A DNA stretch of 64,000 nucleotides from Bifidobacterium santillanense (GTDB taxonomy: Bacteria > Actinomycetota > Actinomycetes > Actinomycetales > Bifidobacteriaceae): positions 62,001 to 126,000 of the forward strand of contig NZ_JAFEJS010000005.1 of NCBI RefSeq assembly GCF_018555385.1, given 5' to 3'. The notes under the pieces are model-generated. The model saw nothing but the letters and a program-made list of their open reading frames with translations. It did not search any database and was not told the DNA's origin. Below are positions 57,400 through 64,000 of the stretch, one piece after another. The translations under genes and the position numbers were made by a program. The number at the start of each line of letters is the position of its first letter. Positions within the stretch are counted from its first letter, which is position 1.

Positions 57400-57477
57400 G
57401 ATGATTGTTCCTTCTTCTTGATATACGGGTATGCGGGTGATATGCGGAATGTGCGGGTGGCGCGTGCGCGGATGCGG

Positions 57478-58386
57478 TCAGGCGGCAGCGCGGCCGCGCC
57501 ACGGCGTGAGCGCCCGCTCCAGCGCGCCGACGAGCGCCTCGGAGCCGAGGCCGAGGATCGCGTACAGCACGATGCACAGCACCATCTGGTCGGTGCGGGA
57601 GAACTGCTGGGCGCGCGAGAGGATGTAGCCGATGCCGACGGTGGAGTTCACCGTCTCGCAGGTGACCAGGGCGATCCACGACACGGTGATCGCGAACCGC
57701 AGACCGGTCATGAAGCTCGGCAGCGCGCCGCGGAACAGGATGCGGCGGAACACCAGCGCGCGCGGCAGATGGTAGGCGCGGGCCAGCTCGATCAGCTTCG
57801 GGTCGAGCCCGCGGATGCCGTCGCGCAGGTTCACGTAGATCAGGCCGAACACGCCCACGGCGATCAGCGCCACCTTCATCGTCTCCTCGATGCCGAGCCA
57901 GATGATCAGCAGCGGCGAGAGCGCGGGGAAGGGGATGGCGCGCAGCATGTGCACCGGCTTGTCGATGATCGCGAAGCCGAGCCGCGTCGCGCCGGTGAGC
58001 ACCGCCGCCGGCACGGCCAGCGCGACGCCCAGGGCGAGGCCGGCCAGCACGCGCGCCAGGCTCATGCCGATCGACGGCCACAGCAGGCCTTCGGCGTTCA
58101 GGTCGGTCCACGCGGCGATGACCTCGGCCGGCGATGGCAGAGGCCGCGAATCCGCGGGGGAGAGGGTGGCGAGGAACCACCATATACAGAGGGCGACCGT
58201 CGAGGCCCATGCGCCCAGACCCCTCAGCACACGCGTCGCGCCGCCCGCGCGTCGGGTCCGCATGCTCGCGAACCCCGCCTCGGCGGACGCCGTCCCCGGG
58301 CGCGAAGATACGGCTCCGCCCCGGATGGTGTGCTGATGAGTCGATGGCGATGGATTGCCGGACGGACGCACGGAAGAATCGTGCAT
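57478..58386 (-). CDS. thiX: ABC permease for a thiamine precursor (ThiX-like)
   Basis: A 302-residue permease of the SsuC/TauC family with about six membrane spans from residue 50 onward. The ATPase-contact loop contains LARAYHLPRALVFRRILFRGALP. The first 45 residues are polar. ATG 58386 has GAAGGAAA 5-12 bases upstream on the minus strand, directly at the 3' end of the TPP aptamer, so the ribosome site should be sequestered by TPP. The order is permease, binding protein, ATPase. Confidence 0.83.
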   Translation of the reverse strand: MHDSSVRPSGNPSPSTHQHTIRGGAVSSRPGTASAEAGFASMRTRRAGGATRVLRGLGAWASTVALCIWWFLATLSPADSRPLPSPAEVIAAWTDLNAEGLLWPSIGMSLARVLAGLALGVALAVPAAVLTGATRLGFAIIDKPVHMLRAIPFPALSPLLIIWLGIEETMKVALIAVGVFGLIYVNLRDGIRGLDPKLIELARAYHLPRALVFRRILFRGALPSFMTGLRFAITVSWIALVTCETVNSTVGIGYILSRAQQFSRTDQMVLCIVLYAILGLGSEALVGALERALTPWRGRAAA

Positions 58387-58390
58387 CGTG

Positions 58391-58458
58391 ACATTTCCTT
58401 CGTTAGTGCTAACTACATCAGGTTCGACGAGTATGATCTCAGCCCAGCCGACCCGCTT
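58391..58458 (-). promoter_or_regulatory. TPP riboswitch controlling thiXYZ
   Basis: On the minus strand the THI-element segments appear in order: GGGTCGGCTGGGCTGAGATC, GTCGAACCTGATGTAGTTAG and CACTAACGAAGGA. The final GAAGGA is also the ribosome site of thiX, so control is probably at translation start. No terminator lies between it and the ATG. The GTTAG/CTAAC palindrome here is an aptamer helix rather than a protein operator. Confidence 0.92.
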
Positions 58459-60125
<1,667 letters not shown>

Positions 60126-60187
60126 GCATCGCCCACGGCCTGCCGTACTCCGGCTGACCGATTGACCGCATAGGTCATCGCGCATCG

Positions 60188-60229
60188 CTACCCGTCGCGT
60201 TCGCCCCGTCGAATGCGGCGGGTAGTTTT
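60188..60229 (+). terminator. Terminator after eno
   Basis: CTACCCGTCGC (60188-60198) and GCGGCGGGTAG (60215-60225) pair over 11 bp with one G-T, followed by TTTT. A TAGTTT -10 candidate for the next gene (60222-60227) overlaps the right arm and T-tract. Confidence 0.75.
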
Positions 60230-60236
60230 GTATGCC

Positions 60237-60743
60237 ATGAGCACACGGAACCGGACCACATCGACAGGAGCCAAGGCCTCGAACGTCAAGAAACGTCAGC
60301 GTTCCGGCAACTTCGGACCCATCGCCTTCTTCGTCTCGCTCTTCATCGTGGCGGTCGGCACGATCCAGCTCGTCTCCACGTTCAACACCTACGCCACCGA
60401 TCTGGCGCACCTCAACAGCCTCAAGCGCGAGGAGGCGGCGCTCATCGCCCAGAAGCAGGAGCTCGAGAACGACATCTCCCGCTGGAACGACAAGAACTAC
60501 GTGGCCGCGCAGGCCCGCGAGCGGCTCGGCTTCGTCTTCCCCGGCGAGCAGTCGGTCCTCGTGCAGAACCCGCAGGCCGTGACCGGCGGCACGACCGGCG
60601 AACAGACGACGGGCTCGGCCGACGGCACGGACACGTCGAAGCAGCTGCCTTGGTACAGTGAGCTCTCGTACGCGTTCAAGAAGGCCGACGAACCGGCCGA
60701 ACAGAAGAACACCACCACCCAGAACACGAAGGGACAGCAGTGA
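60237..60743 (+). CDS. Septum formation initiator, DivIC/FtsB family
   Basis: A 168-residue bitopic protein: a basic cytoplasmic start, one membrane span (about 28-48), then an extracytoplasmic coiled coil (HLNSLKREEAALIAQKQELE) and the family motif ARERLGFVFPGE. It should join FtsL and FtsQ in the division complex. The location after eno is the usual actinobacterial one. The ATG at 60237 is 9 bases after a possible -10, so it may be leaderless. Its end overlaps the next gene by GTGA. The tail is Thr/Gly/Gln rich. Confidence 0.88.
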   Translation: MSTRNRTTSTGAKASNVKKRQRSGNFGPIAFFVSLFIVAVGTIQLVSTFNTYATDLAHLNSLKREEAALIAQKQELENDISRWNDKNYVAAQARERLGFVFPGEQSVLVQNPQAVTGGTTGEQTTGSADGTDTSKQLPWYSELSYAFKKADEPAEQKNTTTQNTKGQQ

Positions 60744-61294
60744 CCCACATCGATCCGTCGGCCCTCGCCGACGCCATCCTCGAACACCCGGCCACCGACG
60801 AGGACTACGCCATCGTCGAACGACAGCTGGGACGCTACCCGCGCGGCATGGTCGCCGTGGGCGCGCGCTGCGCGTGCGGCCGGCCGCTCGCCGTCGTCAC
60901 CCGCCCGCTGCTGCCCGGCGGCGTGCCGTTCCCGACCACCTGCTACCTGACCAGCCCCGAGGCCGTCAAGGCCGCCTCCCACGTCGAGGCGGACGGCGCG
61001 ATGCGCGACTACACCGAGCTGGTCGAGCAGGACGAGGACGTCAGGGCCGCGTACGCCGAAGCCCACAGGCTCTACCTCGCCTTCCGCCACGAGATCGCGG
61101 TCAGACTCGGCGACTCCGAGGAGCACATCGAGGGCACCTCCGCCGGCGGCATGCCCGTGCGCGTCAAGTGCCTGCACGCGCTGATCGCCCAGTCCCTGGT
61201 GATGGGCCCCGGCGCCAACCCGATCGGCGACATGGTCCTCGAACGCGTCAGGGACGAGTTCGATCCGGCCGTGTGCCGCTGCAGCGTGGAATAG
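60740..61294 (+). CDS. DUF501 protein
   Basis: A 184-residue soluble protein of the DUF501 family: VERQLGRYPRGMVAVGARC, CGRPLAVVTRPLL, FPTTCYLTSPEAV, and the C-terminal RVKCLHALIAQSLVMGPG. Conserved Cys (in RCACG and CRC) and His could bind a metal. In actinobacteria it lies between divIC and ppx, as here. The function is unknown. GTG 60740 overlaps the previous stop. Confidence 0.88.
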   Translation: MTHIDPSALADAILEHPATDEDYAIVERQLGRYPRGMVAVGARCACGRPLAVVTRPLLPGGVPFPTTCYLTSPEAVKAASHVEADGAMRDYTELVEQDEDVRAAYAEAHRLYLAFRHEIAVRLGDSEEHIEGTSAGGMPVRVKCLHALIAQSLVMGPGANPIGDMVLERVRDEFDPAVCRCSVE

Positions 61295-61338
61295 CGATCA
61301 ACCAGGACACCAATCAGCATCAGCAAAGGAGCATCCCC

Positions 61339-62337
61339 ATGGGCAAGGCGGTGACCGTCGCGGGTATCGACTGCGGCACCAATTCCATCCGACTCAAGGT
61401 GGCCCGCGTCGACGAGCGCGGCATGCACGAGATCGTGCCGCGCCAGCTGCGCGTCATCCGCCTCGGCCAGGACGTCGACAAGACCCACCGGTTCGCCGAC
61501 GAGGCGCTCGAACGCGCCTACGCCGCCGCCCGCGAGTTCGCCGCCATCCTCGCCGAGCACCCGGTCGACGGCATCCGGTTCGTCGCCACGTCCGCCACGC
61601 GCGACGCCGAGAACCGCGAGGAGTTCGAGGACGGCATCGAGTCGATCCTCGGCGTGCGCCCCGAGGTCATCCCCGGCACCGAGGAGGCCGACCTGAGCTT
61701 CCTCGGCGCCACGAGCGTCGTGGACCGCGGCGAGCTGCCCGCGCCCTACCTCGTCGTCGACCTGGGCGGCGGCTCCACCGAGCTGGTGCTGGGCGGCGAC
61801 GGCGTGGAGACGCCGGCCACGCAGGTCAGGGCCGCGTTCTCGATGAACATCGGCTCCGTGCGCATGACCGAACGCCACCTGCGGACCGATCCGCCCACGC
61901 AGGAGGAGATCGACGCCGCCATCGCGGACATCGACGAGCACATCGACGAGGCGTTCCGCACCGTCCCCGCCGGCCTCACCCGCACCATCATCGGCGTGTC
62001 CGGCACCGTCACGACGATGACCGCGCTCGCCATGGGACTTCGCGAGTACGACCACACCGCCGTCGACGGCTACCGTCTGCCGCTGCAGGACGCGTACGAC
62101 GTCGACAACCGGTTCCTGCTGATGACGCGCGAGCAGCGCCGCGAGTACAGGACGATCCACCCCGGCCGCATCGACGTGGTCGGCGGCGGCGCGCTCGTAT
62201 GGAACCGCGTGCTCGCCAAGGTCGCCGAGGCCGCCGAGGCGACCCACGGCCAGACCATCGACTCGTACGTGGCCAGCGAGCACGGCCTGCTCGACGGCAT
62301 CGTCCTCGACTACGGCCGCCGCCTGCTCGCGGCATAG
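61339..62337 (+). CDS. ppx: Exopolyphosphatase / pppGpp phosphohydrolase (Ppx/GppA)
   Basis: A 332-residue member of the actin-like ATPase superfamily. GIDCGTNSIRLKVARV (about 9-24) is the phosphate-1 loop, VDLGGGSTELVLGG (about 137-150) the phosphate-2 loop, and GVSGTVTTMTAL follows. It lacks the C-terminal HD domain of long Ppx, as is normal in actinobacteria. Whether polyphosphate or pppGpp is the main substrate is unclear. ATG 61339 follows AAAGGAG. Confidence 0.9.
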   Translation: MGKAVTVAGIDCGTNSIRLKVARVDERGMHEIVPRQLRVIRLGQDVDKTHRFADEALERAYAAAREFAAILAEHPVDGIRFVATSATRDAENREEFEDGIESILGVRPEVIPGTEEADLSFLGATSVVDRGELPAPYLVVDLGGGSTELVLGGDGVETPATQVRAAFSMNIGSVRMTERHLRTDPPTQEEIDAAIADIDEHIDEAFRTVPAGLTRTIIGVSGTVTTMTALAMGLREYDHTAVDGYRLPLQDAYDVDNRFLLMTREQRREYRTIHPGRIDVVGGGALVWNRVLAKVAEAAEATHGQTIDSYVASEHGLLDGIVLDYGRRLLAA

Positions 62338-62342
62338 CCCCC

Positions 62343-62395
62343 CGTGATGACGCGTCCCGACCGCGGCATTGCGACGACGCGTCATCACGTATAAT
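62343..62395 (+). promoter_or_regulatory. ppx terminator overlapping the tRNA-Leu promoter
   Basis: CGTGATGACGCGT (62343-62355) and ACGCGTCATCACG (62377-62389) make a perfect 13-bp stem. The consensus -10 TATAAT (62390-62395) follows at once and a -35-like TTGCGA (62369-62374) lies in the loop, spacer 15. The tRNA begins 12 bases beyond the -10. Confidence 0.7.
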
Positions 62396-62407
62396 GCAAT
62401 GGTCGCC

Positions 62408-62486
62408 GCCCCCGTGGCGAAATGGTATACGCAGTCGACTTAAAATCGATCGCTTCGGCTTGTGGGTTCGAGTCCCACCGGGGGCA
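62408..62486 (+). tRNA. tRNA-Leu (anticodon UAA)
   Basis: The acceptor arms GCCCCCG (62408-62414) and CGGGGGC (62479-62485) pair fully with A as discriminator. The anticodon stem GTCGA/TCGAT encloses CTTAAAA, giving anticodon TAA. A variable arm around CGCTTCGGCT marks it as class II, and GGGTTCGAGTCCC is the T arm. CCA is not encoded; the 3' flank is CCT. Confidence 0.95.
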
Positions 62487-62580
62487 CCTCATCCGTCCGA
62501 CGACGGCACATCGCCGAAACAATCGGCGGATAACCTGTGGCGAGTTTCATATCCGGTACACGACCAAGGAGAGACACGCC

Positions 62581-63150
62581 ATGCCTTCCAGCTGGACCGA
62601 CGTCGAGAAGGACACCGCCGACGGCCTGCCGACCATGCTCGCGCAGAACGTCATCATCGGCACCGCGCTGAGCGTCGGGGCCATCGCCTGCTCCGGCTTC
62701 TACCTGTCGATGATCGGCAACGTGGCCTCGCTGGTGCCGTGGGCGCTCATGGTCGTCCTCGTGGCCGTCGCCTTCACCTACGTCGTCGGCTTCGCGCTGC
62801 TGTGGTGCGTCGAATCGTTCACGCTGCGCATGCGCGAACGATTCAGGCCCGTCGCCTACGGCGTGGTCGGCGCGATCGGCTACGGCGTGTGGGGCCTGTT
62901 CGTCATGAGCAGCCTCATGAACTCGCTCGACCAGCCGCTCAACGGCGTCGTGCTGTCCAACGGCGAGATCGCCGCGCTCACCGTCAACTACGCGGTGTTC
63001 GGCTTCGTCGCCTACCTGCTCGGCCAGACGTACGCCAAGCGGCTCGCCGCGCGCAGGGGACTCGCGATCGGACTGCTCGCCGCGCAGATCGTCCTCGCCG
63101 TGCTCGGTCTCGTCGTCGGCGTCATGATGTTCTCCGCCCTGGGCCGCTAG
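62581..63150 (+). CDS. Integral membrane protein of unknown function
   Basis: A 189-residue protein with a short soluble start (PSSWTDVEKDTADGL) and five hydrophobic spans (about 19-43, 47-72, 86-108, 125-145 and 157-182). I do not recognise the family. The frame is open upstream through the tRNA but the start is ATG 62581, after GGAGA. The 94 bases before it hold no strong promoter. It precedes sdaA by 50 bases with no terminator seen. Confidence 0.7.
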   Translation: MPSSWTDVEKDTADGLPTMLAQNVIIGTALSVGAIACSGFYLSMIGNVASLVPWALMVVLVAVAFTYVVGFALLWCVESFTLRMRERFRPVAYGVVGAIGYGVWGLFVMSSLMNSLDQPLNGVVLSNGEIAALTVNYAVFGFVAYLLGQTYAKRLAARRGLAIGLLAAQIVLAVLGLVVGVMMFSALGR

Positions 63151-63200
63151 CCCGGTCCCGTCATCAGCCGCCATCCGCAAGGGAAACGAGGTATTCCAAG

Positions 63201-64000
63201 ATGTTCAGCGTCCTCGACATGTTCACCATCGGCGTGGGCCCCAGCTCGTCGCACACCGTGGGCCCGATGGTCGCGGCCCACGCCTTCGTCGCCTCGATGC
63301 GCGACGCCGGCCTCGTCGAGCGCACGGACCGCGTCAGGGTGACCCTCTACGGCTCCCTGTCCCTGACGGGCCTCGGCCACGGCACCGACCGCGCCGTCAT
63401 GGCCGGGCTCGAGGGCAACGTGCCCGCCACCGTCGACACGCAGCACATGCTGCGCATCCGCGAGACCTGCGCCCTCGACGACACGCTCAACCTCGCCGGC
63501 GTCAGGCGCATCGGCTTCGACTACGACCGCGACATGGTCTTCGACAAATGGCGCCGCATGGCCGCGCACCCCAACGGCATGCGCTTCCAGGCGTTCGACG
63601 CCGACGGCAACCTCGTCGACGAGCAGGTCTGGTACTCGATCGGCGGCGGATTCATCCGCAGGGGCGCCCCGGACGACCTGATGATCGGCATCCACGAGCG
63701 CCCGCCGGAGGGCAGCTCGTTCGCCGACGAGGACGGCGGCGACTCGGGCACCGACTTCGGCCCCGAGGCGCCGTACCCGTTCTCCTCCGGCTCCGAGCTC
63801 GTGGCCCTGTGCCGCGAACACCATCTGAGCATCGCCGAACTCGTGTGGGCCAACGAGACCGCCACCCGATCGGCCGTGCAGGTCAGGACCGACATCGACA
63901 AGGTGTGGCGCGTCATGCGCGAATGCGTCGACCACGGCTGCACCTCCACCGAGACCGTCCTGCCCGGCGGCCTCGACGTGCCCCGCCGCGCCCCGCGCAT
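63201..64000 (+). CDS. sdaA: L-serine ammonia-lyase, N-terminal part (cut by window edge)
   Basis: Deaminates serine to pyruvate using an oxygen-sensitive [4Fe-4S] cluster. The visible 266 residues start MFSVLDMFTIGVGPSSSHTVGP, the SdaA beta-domain signature, and continue through GHGTDRAVMAGLEG and WYSIGGGFI, with PYPFSSGSELVALCRE at the linker into the alpha domain. The cluster cysteines and stop lie beyond base 64000. It appears to be the single-chain form. The ATG at 63201 is 12 bases after AACGAGG. Confidence 0.93.
   Translation, partial: MFSVLDMFTIGVGPSSSHTVGPMVAAHAFVASMRDAGLVERTDRVRVTLYGSLSLTGLGHGTDRAVMAGLEGNVPATVDTQHMLRIRETCALDDTLNLAGVRRIGFDYDRDMVFDKWRRMAAHPNGMRFQAFDADGNLVDEQVWYSIGGGFIRRGAPDDLMIGIHERPPEGSSFADEDGGDSGTDFGPEAPYPFSSGSELVALCREHHLSIAELVWANETATRSAVQVRTDIDKVWRVMRECVDHGCTSTETVLPGGLDVPRRAPR

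Noticed and set aside
58402-58413. GTTAGTGCTAAC as a CIRCE-like or repressor operator
   Set aside because: It falls inside the TPP aptamer on the minus strand and is explained as one of its helices.

Overview
The window is GC-rich chromosomal DNA from an actinobacterium, almost certainly a Bifidobacterium. Three things support this: the single-direction arginine block argC-J-B-D-F-R followed by argG and argH behind pheST; the eno, septum-initiator (DivIC/FtsB), DUF501, ppx order; and several promoters that place the -10 box directly before an ATG, as in leaderless actinobacterial mRNAs. I see no insertion sequence, prophage, CRISPR array or rRNA. The one RNA gene is a tRNA-Leu(UAA). Two TPP riboswitches are present.

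Layout. 0-4 kb: the end of an RNA methyltransferase gene, then pheS-pheT and a DUF4190-type membrane protein. 5-14 kb: all eight arginine genes from N-acetylglutamate kinase to argininosuccinate lyase. Paired ARG boxes precede argC and argG, and argR lies inside the operon it should control. 14-17 kb: a TPP riboswitch and terminator ahead of thiS-thiG-thiF and a rhodanese (thiazole arm of thiamine synthesis). 17-24 kb: an HD-domain protein, a PF06541 membrane protein, tyrS, an unusual basic-TPR-acidic protein, a HAD phosphatase, a tiny ORF and tlyA. 24-30 kb: a potassium uptake pair (trkH, trkA) on the minus strand, then nadK-recN-HAD. 30-32 kb: a small membrane protein and a solitary YidC-type insertase converging on a GNAT gene.

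32-38 kb is the most accessory-looking part. It holds two short GntR regulators with near-identical promoter/operator sequences, one driving an ABC exporter-like pair and one driving a DUF1648/DUF5808 membrane protein through a 22-codon coupled ORF. Between them lies an array of about 7.5 imperfect 52-bp palindromic units, and a 48-bp-arm inverted repeat follows. 38-44 kb: thrC (minus), glyA, proA, a conserved hypothetical and nadD, closed by 19-bp tandem repeats and a large hairpin. 44-50 kb: a GH3-like protein (minus), a UPF0182 giant membrane protein, a GNAT and pth. 50-64 kb: mfd, then an inserted accessory block (secreted hypothetical, GNAT, and a TPP-riboswitch-controlled thiamine-precursor ABC transporter), then eno with an upstream LacI-type operator, divIC, DUF501, ppx, tRNA-Leu, a membrane protein and the first part of sdaA, cut by the window edge.

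Functionally the window is mostly housekeeping: aminoacylation, arginine, thiamine, threonine, glycine, proline and NAD metabolism, DNA repair, glycolysis and division. The less explained material lies in intergenic repeats, gene-end hairpins and the twin GntR modules. All calls come from reading the sequence; no database search was run.
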